NCBI GenBank assembly: GCA_018001225.1
Contig: JAGNIJ010000008.1
Location: forward strand, 45,296 to 109,295
Direction: 5' to 3'
Length of the DNA: 64,000 nucleotides
Source: Kiritimatiellia bacterium
Lineage (GTDB): Bacteria; Verrucomicrobiota; Kiritimatiellia; CAIQIC01; JAGNIJ01
Below the pieces are notes generated by a model that was not told the DNA's origin, did not search any database, and was given only the letters and a program-made list of their open reading frames with translations. Position 1 is the stretch's first letter. Each line of letters opens with the position of its first letter. This document shows positions 16,955-24,870 of the stretch, one piece after another. Made by a program: the position numbers and the translations under genes.

Positions 16955-17918
16955 CTGGCTGTCGCGCAACACCTACCACCATTCCGCTTTCCGGGATCTC
17001 AAGCTGCTGGTCGACGAGAAGGAGCGGCAGGGGCTTCGCGTCTCGCTGTGCATCCCCACACTCAACGAGGAAAAGACCATCGGCAAGGAAGTGGTCCTCC
17101 TGCGGTCGGAGCTCATGAGCCGGTACCCGCTGCTCGACGAGATCGCCGTGATCGACTCGGGCTCCACGGATCGTACCCGGGAAGTCGCCGCCTCCTTCGG
17201 CGCGGACGTCTATGCCGCGGCGGACATCCTGCCCGGGGAGGGCACGAAACAGGGCAAGGGGGAAAACCTCTGGAAGGCCATCTACCAGCTCCGCGGCGAC
17301 ATCCTCGTGTACGTGGACGCCGACATCAAGAACATCCGGCCGCATTTCGCCTACGGGCTGATCGGCCCGCTCATCCGGCGGCCCGAGGTGCAGTACGTGA
17401 AGGCCTTCTACGACCGCCCGCTGGCGGGGGCCGGCGGGCTCCGGCCCTCCGGCGGCGGCCGCGTCACCGAGATCCTCATCCGCCCGCTGTTCTCCCTGTT
17501 CTTCCCGGACCTGGCGGCGCTGATCCAGCCGCTCTCCGGCGAGTACGCCGTGCGCCGCGGGATCCTGGAGCGGCTGTCCTTCCCCATCGGCTACGGCGTC
17601 GAGACCGCGCACCTGATGGACGTGTACCGCGAGCACGGGCTCGGGGTCTTCGCGCAGACGGACCTGGACCGCCGGGTCCACCGCAACCAGGCCACGCGGG
17701 ACCTGGGCCGGATGGCCTTCGGCATTCTCCAGACCTTCCTCTCCCGCCTGCAGCCCGCCGACGCGGCGGCCGCGCTTCCGGAAATGCACTCGGCGCTCCG
17801 GCAGTTCCAGGCGCGCGACAACGCGTACGAGCAGGTCGAGCACCTCATCGTCGAGGAGGAGCGCCCGCCGATGATCACCCTGCCCGCCTACCGGCGCCGC
17901 CGGGGGCTCGAGCCATGA
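16941..17918 (+). CDS. gpgS: Glucosyl-3-phosphoglycerate synthase (GT81)
   Basis: 325 aa. Transfers glucose from an NDP-glucose to 3-phosphoglycerate, the first step of glucosylglycerate synthesis. GT-A fold: LCIPTLNEEKTIG near 37-48, IDSGSTDRT at 71-79, the metal-binding DAD at 126-128 (VYVDADIKNI), and IQPLSGEYAVRR, which matches the family's QPLxGExxxRR element. ATG 16941 has GGAGA 8 bp upstream inside the previous gene. ATG 16926 is an alternative. The stop overlaps the HAD gene as ATGA. Confidence 0.93.
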   Translation: MNPPDWLSRNTYHHSAFRDLKLLVDEKERQGLRVSLCIPTLNEEKTIGKEVVLLRSELMSRYPLLDEIAVIDSGSTDRTREVAASFGADVYAAADILPGEGTKQGKGENLWKAIYQLRGDILVYVDADIKNIRPHFAYGLIGPLIRRPEVQYVKAFYDRPLAGAGGLRPSGGGRVTEILIRPLFSLFFPDLAALIQPLSGEYAVRRGILERLSFPIGYGVETAHLMDVYREHGLGVFAQTDLDRRVHRNQATRDLGRMAFGILQTFLSRLQPADAAAALPEMHSALRQFQARDNAYEQVEHLIVEEERPPMITLPAYRRRRGLEP

Positions 17919-18835
17919 GCGACGCATGGCCGCCCGGCGCGCGGGACGAACTGGTCCGCCGCCTCGCCGCCCGCGCGCGGCCCATGGCGCCCATGCCCAC
18001 CGAGGCCGAGCCGCGGCAGCCGGCGCTACCGGGAATACGGGCCGTCCTGTTCGACGTGTACGGGACCCTGCTGATCTCCGGCACGGGCGATATCGGCCTC
18101 GCGGAGGAAGCCGCCCGCGGGCCGGCCATGGCCGGGGCCTTCCGCGCGGCCGGCTTTCCCGGCGTGACGGACGCCCGGGGCGCGCGGGCCGCCGGCCGCT
18201 TCATGGAACTCATCCGGGAGGCGCACCGCGAACGGCGGGCGGCGGGCGGCGAGTATCCCGAGGTGGACATCCGGGACATCTGGCGCGACCTGGTGCGCGA
18301 AGCCGCGGCGCAGGGGGGCCTCGCCGCGCCGGCGCACGCGCTGGCCATCCCGCGCCTGGCGGTCGAATACGAGAGCCGCGTCAACCCGGTGTGGCCCATG
18401 CCCGGCTTCGAGGAGACGCTGACCGCGCTGCGGGCGCAGGGCCTGGCCCTCGGCATCGTCTCCAACGCCCAGTTCTACACGCCGCTGACGTTCGAGGCGC
18501 TGACGGGCCGCGATCCCGAGGGCTGGGGCTTCGATCCGGAACTCTGCATCTGGTCCTTCGAGCACCGGCGGGCCAAGCCGGACCCATGGCTGTTCGAGCA
18601 AGCGCTCCGCCGCCTCGATCGGGAATACGGCATCGCCCCCCCCGGAACGCTGGTCGTCGGGAACGACCGGCTCAACGACATCGCGCCCGCCGCGCGGCTG
18701 GGCTGCCGGACGGCGCTCTTTGCCGGCGACCGCCGCTCCTACCGCCCGCGGCTAGGCGATCCCCGGTGCGCCGGGATCGAGCCCGACCTGGTCGTGGCCG
18801 GCCTCGCGCCGATCGCGGCCGGCCTGGACAGGTAG
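17915..18835 (+). CDS. HAD-superfamily hydrolase, candidate glucosyl-3-phosphoglycerate phosphatase
   Basis: 306 aa. HAD motifs are clear after a 40-residue extension: motif I VLFDVYGTLL (Asp47), motif II IVSNAQ, motif III RAKPDPWLF and motif IV VGNDRLNDI. The second residue of motif I is Tyr49 instead of Asp, the pattern of haloacid dehalogenases. Phosphatases of this fold normally use DxD. Position after gpgS with a 4-bp ATGA overlap argues for the dephosphorylation step that gives glucosylglycerate. The motif argues for caution. Its 3' end overlaps a convergent small gene by 97 bp. Confidence 0.8.
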   Translation: MSDAWPPGARDELVRRLAARARPMAPMPTEAEPRQPALPGIRAVLFDVYGTLLISGTGDIGLAEEAARGPAMAGAFRAAGFPGVTDARGARAAGRFMELIREAHRERRAAGGEYPEVDIRDIWRDLVREAAAQGGLAAPAHALAIPRLAVEYESRVNPVWPMPGFEETLTALRAQGLALGIVSNAQFYTPLTFEALTGRDPEGWGFDPELCIWSFEHRRAKPDPWLFEQALRRLDREYGIAPPGTLVVGNDRLNDIAPAARLGCRTALFAGDRRSYRPRLGDPRCAGIEPDLVVAGLAPIAAGLDR

Positions 18836-19020
18836 GCCGGAGCGCCGGGGAGATGGGTCACCTCCCGCGTGCCGCAGGACTCCCCGCAGGCCGCGCAGCG
18901 ATACTCGTGAAGATCGGCGTGCGGGAGGACCAGCAGCAGGCGCTCCCGAACCGGCCGGGCGACGCGGCAGCGCGGGCAATACAGCTCCGACGCCTTCAAA
19001 TTCTCGAATTGCCTGGGCAT
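18739..19020 (-). CDS. Small zinc-ribbon protein
   Basis: 93 aa, not recognised by name. MPRQFENLKASELYCPRCRV opens a compact region with two CxxC pairs (CPRCR and CAACG) about 30 residues apart, the mark of a zinc ribbon. The last 35 residues are Pro/Arg-rich and are encoded opposite the end of the HAD gene, so their reality is less certain. The overlap with the convergent gene is 97 bp. No operon partner. Confidence 0.6.
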   Translation of the reverse strand: MPRQFENLKASELYCPRCRVARPVRERLLLVLPHADLHEYRCAACGESCGTREVTHLPGAPAYLSRPAAIGARPATTRSGSIPAHRGSPSRGR

Positions 19021-19072
19021 CTTGCGCGCCAATGTACCAGCCCCTCCCCCGACCGGCAAGCGGACCGGATCA

Positions 19073-19131
19073 CAGCGGGTTCGTAGCCCCCGCTGTACGT
19101 TCACGGTACAGCAGGCGCTACGAGCCTGCTG
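19073..19131. repeat. 59-bp nested inverted repeat
   Basis: CAGCGGGTTCGTAGC pairs with GCTACGAGCCTGCTG (13 of 15), and an inner stem joins CGCTGTAC to GTACAGCA. It lies upstream of the gcvH promoter and has no coding frame of note. Confidence 0.55.
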
Positions 19132-19172
19132 TTCAGCCCGAGGGCGGACGGCGGCGCCGGCCGCAAACGGGC

Positions 19173-19200
19173 TTGTCAGCCCTCGGTCGGATGGTATAGA
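19173..19200 (+). promoter_or_regulatory. Predicted gcvH-lipB promoter
   Basis: TTGTCA at 19173 and TATAGA at 19195 with a 16-bp spacer, about 45 bp before the gcvH ATG, which has a GGAGG ribosome site. Confidence 0.5.
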
Positions 19201-19245
19201 AGCGGCTTTAATGACCTTGCCACGGCGCCAACCGGAGGATTCAAC

Positions 19246-19635
19246 ATGAGTGTGCCCCGCGAACTGCGTTATACCCGGACCCACGAATGGGCCCGCCTGG
19301 CCGGCGGCGTGCTGACCGTCGGCATCACGGATTTCGCCCAGCACCAGCTTTCCGATCTGACCTACGTGGAGTTGCCGGAGGCGGGCGACGAGGTCGGCGC
19401 CGGCGACGAAGTGGCCGTCGTGGAATCCGTCAAGGCCGCCTCGGACATCTACGCGCCGTGCGACGGCGTCATCACGGAAGTCAACCCCGCGCTCCCGGAT
19501 CGCCCCGAGATCATCAACCGCGACCCGTACGGCGAGGGCTGGCTCTTCAAGATGCGCCTGGCCGCCGACGCGGATTTCGAGACGCTGCTCGACCCCGACC
19601 AGTACGAAGAGCTGCTGCCCGGCTCGGAAGACTGA
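19246..19635 (+). CDS. gcvH: Glycine cleavage system H protein
   Basis: 129 aa. Lipoylated carrier that shuttles the aminomethyl group between the P and T proteins. Canonical sequence: YTRTHEWARL, VGITDFAQHQLSDL and the lipoyl site ESVKAASD with Lys63, then NPALPDRPEIINRDPYGEGWLFKM. Preceded by CCGGAGGATTC. The next gene is the lipoyl transferase that would load it (1-bp overlap). No P or T genes are in the window, so in this organism H protein may also serve mainly as a lipoyl relay. Confidence 0.97.
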   Translation: MSVPRELRYTRTHEWARLAGGVLTVGITDFAQHQLSDLTYVELPEAGDEVGAGDEVAVVESVKAASDIYAPCDGVITEVNPALPDRPEIINRDPYGEGWLFKMRLAADADFETLLDPDQYEELLPGSED

Positions 19636-20303
19636 TGTTCGCCCACGCCTTCTTCCTGGACCGCCCGTTGCCGTTCGCCGAGGGCGTGGCGCTCCAGGAG
19701 CGGCTCGCCGACGCGCGGGCGCGCGACGCCATCCCGGATACCGTCCTCTTCCTGGAGCATACGCCCGTGGTCACGCTCGGCGCGCGCGGGCGCACGGCCC
19801 ACCTGAAGCTGTCGCGGGAGGAACTCGCCGCGCGCGGCATCGAGCTGGCCCCCGCGAGCCGCGGCGGGGACGTGACCTACCACGGGCCGGGCCAGCTCGT
19901 GATGTACCCGATCCTGAAGCTCGGCGCGCGCGAAGCCGACGCCCACGGCTACCTCTTCAATCTCGAGGAGGTGGGACTGCGTACGGCGGCGGATTTCGGG
20001 GTCGCGGCCCGGCGGCGCGCGGGCTTGAACGGCATCTGGACCGACGCCGGCAAGCTGGCGGCCATCGGGTTCCGCATCCGGCGGTGGGTCACGATGCACG
20101 GCATGAGCTTCAACGTCGATCCCGACCTGGCCGGCTTCCAGACCATCGTCCCCTGCGGGCTGCGCGAGCCCGTGACCTCGCTCCGGGCCCTGCTGGGCGG
20201 GCGCGGGCCGGACCTTCCCGCCGTCCGCGACCGCATGGCCTTCCATTTCGGCGCGGTCTTCCAGCGGCCCCTGTCGATCCGCGCCGGCGTCCCGCCCCCG
20301 TAA
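19635..20303 (+). CDS. lipB: Lipoyl(octanoyl) transferase
   Basis: 222 aa. Moves octanoyl from acyl carrier protein to H protein or E2 domains. Family signature SRGGDVTYHGPGQLVMYPIL at 75-94, the catalytic Lys140 (DAGKLAAIGFRI) and acyl-enzyme Cys174 (IVPCGLREPVTSL) are all present. The ATG shares its A with the gcvH stop, so the pair is translationally coupled. Normal length. Confidence 0.96.
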   Translation: MFAHAFFLDRPLPFAEGVALQERLADARARDAIPDTVLFLEHTPVVTLGARGRTAHLKLSREELAARGIELAPASRGGDVTYHGPGQLVMYPILKLGAREADAHGYLFNLEEVGLRTAADFGVAARRRAGLNGIWTDAGKLAAIGFRIRRWVTMHGMSFNVDPDLAGFQTIVPCGLREPVTSLRALLGGRGPDLPAVRDRMAFHFGAVFQRPLSIRAGVPPP

Positions 20304-20322
20304 AAAGAGCCCATCCCCCGGC

Positions 20323-20351
20323 TTGACAGGCCCGGGGGGCTGGCCTATCCT
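20323..20351 (+). promoter_or_regulatory. Predicted rplU-rpmA promoter
   Basis: A consensus TTGACA at 20323 and TATCCT at 20346 with a 17-bp spacer, 75 bp before the L21 start. The 5' leader of about 65 nt could hold an L21 autoregulatory structure, but I see no clear one. Confidence 0.7.
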
Positions 20352-20425
20352 GTGCGCCCTTGTATGGAAAAGAGTTGTCCCGGACGGCCCGTTGCGGCCG
20401 GCGGAACCCTGAAAAGAGGCTCTTC

Positions 20426-20749
20426 ATGGATGCGTATGCCGTAGTGGAAACAGGCGGGAAGCAATACCTGGTCCGGCCGGGCGAGGTCGTCCAGGTGGAA
20501 CGGCTCGCGGCCAAGGCCGGCGAGAAGATCTCCCTCGCGCCCGTCCTGGCGCTGTGCAGCGGGCAGGCGGCCACCGTGATCGGCGCGCCGGTCATCGAGG
20601 GCGCCTCGGTGACGGCGACCGTCGCGAGCGAGCTCCGCGCCGACAAGGTCGTGTCGTTCAAGAAAAAGCGCCGCAAGGGCTACCGGAAGAAAATCGGCCA
20701 CCGGCAAACACTCACCGAACTCAAGATTGAAGCGATCAACGCCCCGTAA
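20426..20749 (+). CDS. rplU: 50S ribosomal protein L21
   Basis: 107 aa. Binds 23S rRNA with L20. [25 protein letters not shown] and the C-terminal [16 protein letters not shown] are standard L21. ATG 20426 has an AAAGAGG ribosome site; a TTG far upstream would add residues not found in L21. Heads the usual rplU-rpmA-obgE order. Confidence 0.97.
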   Translation: MDAYAVVETGGKQYLVRPGEVVQVERLAAKAGEKISLAPVLALCSGQAATVIGAPVIEGASVTATVASELRADKVVSFKKKRRKGYRKKIGHRQTLTELKIEAINAP

Positions 20750-20775
20750 GCCGGGCGGCGCTGGAGGGAAGGTCC

Positions 20776-21030
20776 ATGGCACATAAGAAGGCAGGCGGCA
20801 GCAGTCGAAACGGGCGCGACAGCCAGGGGCAGCGGCGCGGCGTGAAGGTGTTCGGGGGCCAGGCCGTGACGGCCGGCAGCATCCTGGTCCGCCAGCTCGG
20901 GACCCGGGTCACGGCCGGCGAGAACGTCGGCATGGGCCGGGATTTCAGCCTCTTCGCGCTGAAGCCCGGCGTGGTCCAGTACGACCGGAACGGCAAGCGC
21001 GTCAACGTCCGCCTCGCGGCGGCGACCTGA
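20776..21030 (+). CDS. rpmA: 50S ribosomal protein L27
   Basis: 84 aa. L27 reaches toward the peptidyl transferase centre. [33 protein letters not shown] and [17 protein letters not shown] are diagnostic. The N-terminus starts directly with the mature-type MAHKKAGG, without the cleaved extension seen in Firmicutes. GGAGGGAAGG precedes the ATG. Confidence 0.97.
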   Translation: MAHKKAGGSSRNGRDSQGQRRGVKVFGGQAVTAGSILVRQLGTRVTAGENVGMGRDFSLFALKPGVVQYDRNGKRVNVRLAAAT

Positions 21031-21055
21031 CGGCCTCGCGTTCCCGTCCGTTTCG

Positions 21056-21085
21056 ACAAGGCGAGCCCCGGGCTCGCCTTGTTTC
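21056..21085 (+). terminator. Hairpin between rpmA and obgE
   Basis: ACAAGGCGAGCCC and GGGCTCGCCTTGT are perfect complements with a 1-nt centre, so in RNA about 10 bp would pair. A short TTGTTTCG follows. It lies 26 bp after the L27 stop and just before the obgE ATG. It may partly terminate or attenuate. Confidence 0.5.
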
Positions 21086-21088
21086 GTA

Positions 21089-22099
21089 ATGAAATCCATC
21101 ACCTTCATCGACCGCGTGCGGCTTTACGTCTACGCCGGCCACGGCGGGAACGGCTGCGCCTCGTTCCGGCGCGAGAAGTACATCCCGCGCGGCGGGCCGG
21201 ACGGCGGGGACGGAGGCCGCGGCGGCAGCGTGATCCTGCGGGCGGACAAGAACGTGGACTCGCTGCTCGACCTCTACTACGAGCCGCACCGCCGGGCCGA
21301 GCACGCCGGGCCCGGCCGCGGCAAGCAGTGCACCGGCCGCGACGGGCGCGACCGGCGCGTGAACGTGCCGCCGGGGACGCTGGTCCGGATCGAGGAGGAC
21401 GGGACGCTGGTCGGCGAGCTGCTGGCCGACGGGCAGGAACTGGTCGTCGCGCGCGGCGGGCGCGGCGGGCTGGGCAACATGCACTTCGCCACGTCGTCGC
21501 ACCGCGCGCCGCGCGAATGCACGCCCGGCACGCCGGGCGAGCAGTTCGTCCTGCGGCTGGAGTTGAAGACCATCGCGGACATCGGGCTCGTCGGCTATCC
21601 CAACGCCGGGAAGTCCACGCTCCTGCGCGCCCTGACCGCCGCGCGCCCGAAAGTGGCCGCCTACCCCTTCACCACGCTGCACCCCGTCATCGGCACGCTG
21701 GAGACCGGCGACGCCGGGCGCCTGCGCATCGCCGACATCCCGGGGCTGATCGACGGCGCGCACCGGGGCGTCGGGCTCGGCCACGACTTCCTGCGGCACA
21801 TCGAGCGGACGAAGCTGCTCGTGTTCGTCGTGGACATGGCGGGCGTGGACGGCCGCGATCCGTCGGACGACTGGGACGGCCTGCGGCGCGAGCTGGAACT
21901 GTACAACGCCGACCTCGCCCGCCGTCCCGCCCTGGTCGCGGCGAACAAGATGGACCTGCCCGAGGCCGCGGAACGGTTGAAGGCCTTCCGGAAGCGCACG
22001 AAGACCAGGCCGATCCCGATCTCCGCCGCCACGGGCGAGGGCATCGAAAAACTGAAGCAGGAAATCCTTCGCCGCTGGAAGACCGCCGCGGGCTCGTAG
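21089..22099 (+). CDS. obgE: Obg family GTPase
   Basis: 336 aa. Essential GTPase in late 50S assembly and stress control. The glycine-rich Obg fold covers 1-158 (YAGHGGNGCASFRREKYIPRG, GGDGGRGGSV). The G domain has the P-loop GYPNAGKSTLL, DIPGLIDGA and NKMD. The C-terminal extension of some homologues is absent. ATG 21089 has no good ribosome site, so it may rely on leaky readthrough from rpmA. Confidence 0.96.
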   Translation: MKSITFIDRVRLYVYAGHGGNGCASFRREKYIPRGGPDGGDGGRGGSVILRADKNVDSLLDLYYEPHRRAEHAGPGRGKQCTGRDGRDRRVNVPPGTLVRIEEDGTLVGELLADGQELVVARGGRGGLGNMHFATSSHRAPRECTPGTPGEQFVLRLELKTIADIGLVGYPNAGKSTLLRALTAARPKVAAYPFTTLHPVIGTLETGDAGRLRIADIPGLIDGAHRGVGLGHDFLRHIERTKLLVFVVDMAGVDGRDPSDDWDGLRRELELYNADLARRPALVAANKMDLPEAAERLKAFRKRTKTRPIPISAATGEGIEKLKQEILRRWKTAAGS

Positions 22100-22123
22100 C
22101 CCGGGCCGGCCGAGGGTGGCGGA

Positions 22124-22200
22124 TGGTGGGCGTTACTGGACTCGAACCAGTGACCTCGTGCATGTGAGGCACGCGCTCTAACCAACTGAGCTAAACGCCC
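22124..22200 (-). tRNA. tRNA-Val (anticodon CAC)
   Basis: On the minus strand the sequence folds as a complete tRNA. The acceptor GGGCGTT pairs with AACGCCC; the D arm is AGCTCAGTTGGTTAGAGC; the anticodon stem is CGTGC/GCACG around CTCACAT (anticodon CAC); the T arm has GGTTCGAGTCC. CCA is encoded after the discriminator A. Confidence 0.95.
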
Positions 22201-22289
22201 GGGAAACTAGCGTACTTTGTCCGGTTCCCGTCCGGGTTTCAAGCGGAAATACAGCGGGCGCGGGAAGCCACCCGTCCGGGTTGCGCGAC

Positions 22290-22997
22290 TTAACCGAGCC
22301 GATAGAACACGGCGCGGAGGGTGCCCGCCACGGGGCGGTACCCCTGGCCGGCCAGGAGCCGCCGGACGGGCTCCGGCGAGCGGTCGGCCACGTGCGCGTG
22401 CAGGCTTTCCGTCACGATCACGCCGGGCCGAAACCGGCTCCAGTCGTTGGATTCCAGCACCTCCAGTTCCAGGCCCTCCACGTCGACGGACAGGAAGTCG
22501 ATCCCCTGCGCGGGCGGCAGGTGCGCCCGCAGGACGTCCGCCAGCGGCTGGGTGGTCACGGCGACCGTCCGGAACGGCTCTCCCCGTTTCCCGGCCTGCC
22601 AGCGGGCGAGGTCGGGATCGAGGGTGTTCAACGCGGCATCGCGAAACTGGTGATACACGGCCGCCGACCGCCCGCGCCCGACGGCCGCCTCCACGTTGAT
22701 ATCGCGCGGTCGCCAGCGCCGGAAGGCCGCCATGCCGCCGGGCCGGGCATCCACGTTGACACCGCGCCAGCCGCGCCGGTAAAAATAGTAGGTGTTGGAA
22801 AAACGCCGGGGATGGTGCGCGCCGATGTCCACGTAGAATCCGCGGTCGACCCCGCGGAGCAGTTCCGCGAGGATCAGGTCCTCCCCCTCCTGGGCGTACG
22901 AAACCCGCGCGTAGTCGTCGAAGAGCATGGCCTTGAATTCCGCCAGCGCGCGGGAGGCCCCCGCCGGAAGCAGGCGTTGAAGCGCTTGTTTCAACAT
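22290..22997 (-). CDS. FkbM family SAM-dependent methyltransferase
   Basis: 235 aa. FkbM enzymes O-methylate sugars or polyketides. Motif I is GFYVDIGAHHPRRFSNTYYF, and the FkbM-specific GIDFLSVDVEGLELEVLES follows, with a post-motif ending VIVTESL. YAQEGEDLILAELL at the start is common in members acting on surface glycans. Monocistronic, between the tRNA and the PAS gene. The acceptor is unknown. Confidence 0.85.
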   Translation of the reverse strand: MLKQALQRLLPAGASRALAEFKAMLFDDYARVSYAQEGEDLILAELLRGVDRGFYVDIGAHHPRRFSNTYYFYRRGWRGVNVDARPGGMAAFRRWRPRDINVEAAVGRGRSAAVYHQFRDAALNTLDPDLARWQAGKRGEPFRTVAVTTQPLADVLRAHLPPAQGIDFLSVDVEGLELEVLESNDWSRFRPGVIVTESLHAHVADRSPEPVRRLLAGQGYRPVAGTLRAVFYRLG

Positions 22998-23025
22998 CGA
23001 TGGCGTCGCTCCCCGCGGGAGACGA

Positions 23026-23688
23026 TCAGGGCCCGCCGCCCAGGTCGGGATACAGCTTCTTCTCGCACTCCGGGCAGATGGAATGGCTGAACTCGACGTG
23101 GATGCGGTCGCGCATGTAGCTCTCGATCTGCTCCCAGTACCCGGCGTCGTCGCGGATTTTCTTGCAGTTGGCGCAGATCGGCAGCATGCCGCGCAGCTGC
23201 CGGACGTCCGCGAGGGCGGCCTGGAGCTCGCCGAGCAGCCGCTCGCGCTCCTGCTCGGCCTTCTTGCGCCGGGTGATGTCCATGCAGACGCCGTAGAGGT
23301 GCCACTGCCTCTCCCCGAGCTTCACGATGCGCGTGTCCTCCTGGAACCAGAGCGTCGAGCCGTCGCGGGCCGCGCACATGAATTCCTGCCGGTACTCGCC
23401 CGCCCCCGAACGGATCTGCCCGGTGGCGAACTCGCCCATGCGCAGCGCCTGCTCGCCGCCCCGGCCGAAGTACCAGGCATGGATGCGAAAGTTCTCTCCG
23501 ATTTCCGAGATGTCCACGAATTCGCCGCGCTCCTCCGCGAACACCCGCATCTTCCAGACCAGTTCCCGGCCGCCGTGGTCCTCGACCTCGGCGTGCCAGA
23601 GGATGCACTGGGCGCTCCGGGCGACGAGGCTCAACTCGTGCTCGTCGCGGCGCTGTGCCGGGCCGCTCTCTTCTCCGGGGCCGTCCAT
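23026..23688 (-). CDS. PAS-domain protein with C-terminal cysteine motif
   Basis: 220 aa. One PAS domain (about 15-140), ending in the PAC-type sequence LYGVCMDITRRKKAEQERERLL, then a coiled coil. The C-terminus is LPICANCKKIRDDAGYWEQI ... SHSICPECEKKLYPD, a four-cysteine block often found at the end of PAS and receiver proteins in place of a kinase. It is probably a signal-sensing adaptor, since no catalytic domain is visible. The start is taken at ATG 23688; a TTG at 23724 is possible. Confidence 0.75.
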   Translation of the reverse strand: MDGPGEESGPAQRRDEHELSLVARSAQCILWHAEVEDHGGRELVWKMRVFAEERGEFVDISEIGENFRIHAWYFGRGGEQALRMGEFATGQIRSGAGEYRQEFMCAARDGSTLWFQEDTRIVKLGERQWHLYGVCMDITRRKKAEQERERLLGELQAALADVRQLRGMLPICANCKKIRDDAGYWEQIESYMRDRIHVEFSHSICPECEKKLYPDLGGGP

Positions 23689-23782
23689 GGCGCGAAATAT
23701 GCCACCCGGTAAAAAGCCCGACAAGCCTTCAAACGCGGCGGCGCTGGATTTCGCCGGGCCGCGGTCTTACAGTGGGCCCCGC

Positions 23783-24832
23783 ATGCGCGTCCTGCTGAAG
23801 AACCAGACCGCCGGGGAACTCCACGCCCTCCTGGAGCGCGAGGGCGTCACGCCCTCGGCGGCGCGCCGCATCCAGGCCGCCGTCCTCCGGCGCGGCGTCT
23901 TCCCCGACCCGGCGCCGGGCCTGCCGGCCGCCATGCTCAACGCCGCGCGCGCCCGGACCGAACTCCCCCGCGTGGCGCGGATTGAAAAGAAGGTCTCCCC
24001 CCTCGACGGGTTCGCGAAATACCTGTTCCGCGGCGCCGGGCCGGAACCCTTCGAGGCGGTGCGCATCCCGCTGCTCCACCGGCCGGACGATCCGAAGTAC
24101 GTCGTCTGCGTCAGCTCGCAGGTCGGATGCGCGCTGGGCTGCGCGTTCTGCGCCACGGGCCGCGCCGGGTTCGTCCGGGACCTGGCGCCGTGGGAGATCG
24201 TCGACCAGGTGCTCCACATCCGCGACGACTCGCCCCATCCCGTGCGCGGCGTCGTGTTCATGGGCATGGGCGAGCCGCTGCTGAACTACGACGCCGTCCT
24301 CGCCGCGGCGCGCATCCTCTCCGAGCCGTGCGGCCCGGCGATCGCGGCGAAGGCCATCACGATCGGCACGGCGGGCATCGCCCCCGCGATCCGGCGCTTC
24401 ACGGCGGAGGGGCATCCCTACCGCCTCCTGGTATCGCTGACCTGCGCGGACCCGGCGCGGCGCGGCGAGCTGATGCCCGTGGAGCGCGCCCATCCGCTCG
24501 GCCAACTCGTGGCTGCGCTGCGGGAGTACCACGCCGCCACGGGCCGGCGGGTAACGCTGGCCTGGACGATGATCTCCGGAGTCAACACGGGCGGGGAGGA
24601 CGCGCGGCAACTGGCGGCGCTCCTCCGCGGCCTGCCGGCCAAGCTCGACCTGATCGACGTGAACGATCCCTCCGGCCGGTTCCGGCCGCCGTCCGCCGCG
24701 GAACTCGGCGCGTTCCGCGACGCGTTGCGCAGGCACCTCGGCATGCCCGTCGCGCGCCGGTACAGCGGCGGCGCGGACATCCACGCCGCCTGCGGCATGC
24801 TGGCGGGTTGCGGAACGGCGGATATGCCGTAG
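23783..24832 (+). CDS. rlmN: RlmN-type radical SAM rRNA/tRNA methyltransferase
   Basis: 349 aa. Methylates C2 of adenosine in 23S rRNA (A2503) and some tRNAs. The radical SAM cluster motif is Cys116, Cys120 and Cys123 (VGCALGCAFCATG). The second methyl-carrying cysteine near the C-terminus is Cys337 (SGGADIHAACGML). GVVFMGMGEPLLNYD is family-specific. ATG 23783 fits the length of homologues. It could also be a RlmN-like paralogue, as the sequence is somewhat divergent. Confidence 0.85.
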   Translation: MRVLLKNQTAGELHALLEREGVTPSAARRIQAAVLRRGVFPDPAPGLPAAMLNAARARTELPRVARIEKKVSPLDGFAKYLFRGAGPEPFEAVRIPLLHRPDDPKYVVCVSSQVGCALGCAFCATGRAGFVRDLAPWEIVDQVLHIRDDSPHPVRGVVFMGMGEPLLNYDAVLAAARILSEPCGPAIAAKAITIGTAGIAPAIRRFTAEGHPYRLLVSLTCADPARRGELMPVERAHPLGQLVAALREYHAATGRRVTLAWTMISGVNTGGEDARQLAALLRGLPAKLDLIDVNDPSGRFRPPSAAELGAFRDALRRHLGMPVARRYSGGADIHAACGMLAGCGTADMP

Positions 24833-24870
24833 GTTTCTTTTCCGGGCCGCGCGGCCCGGGGGAGAAAACC

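Noticed and set aside
20360..20425. In-frame TTG extension of L21
   Set aside because: It would add 22 residues absent from L21. ATG 20426 has the ribosome site.
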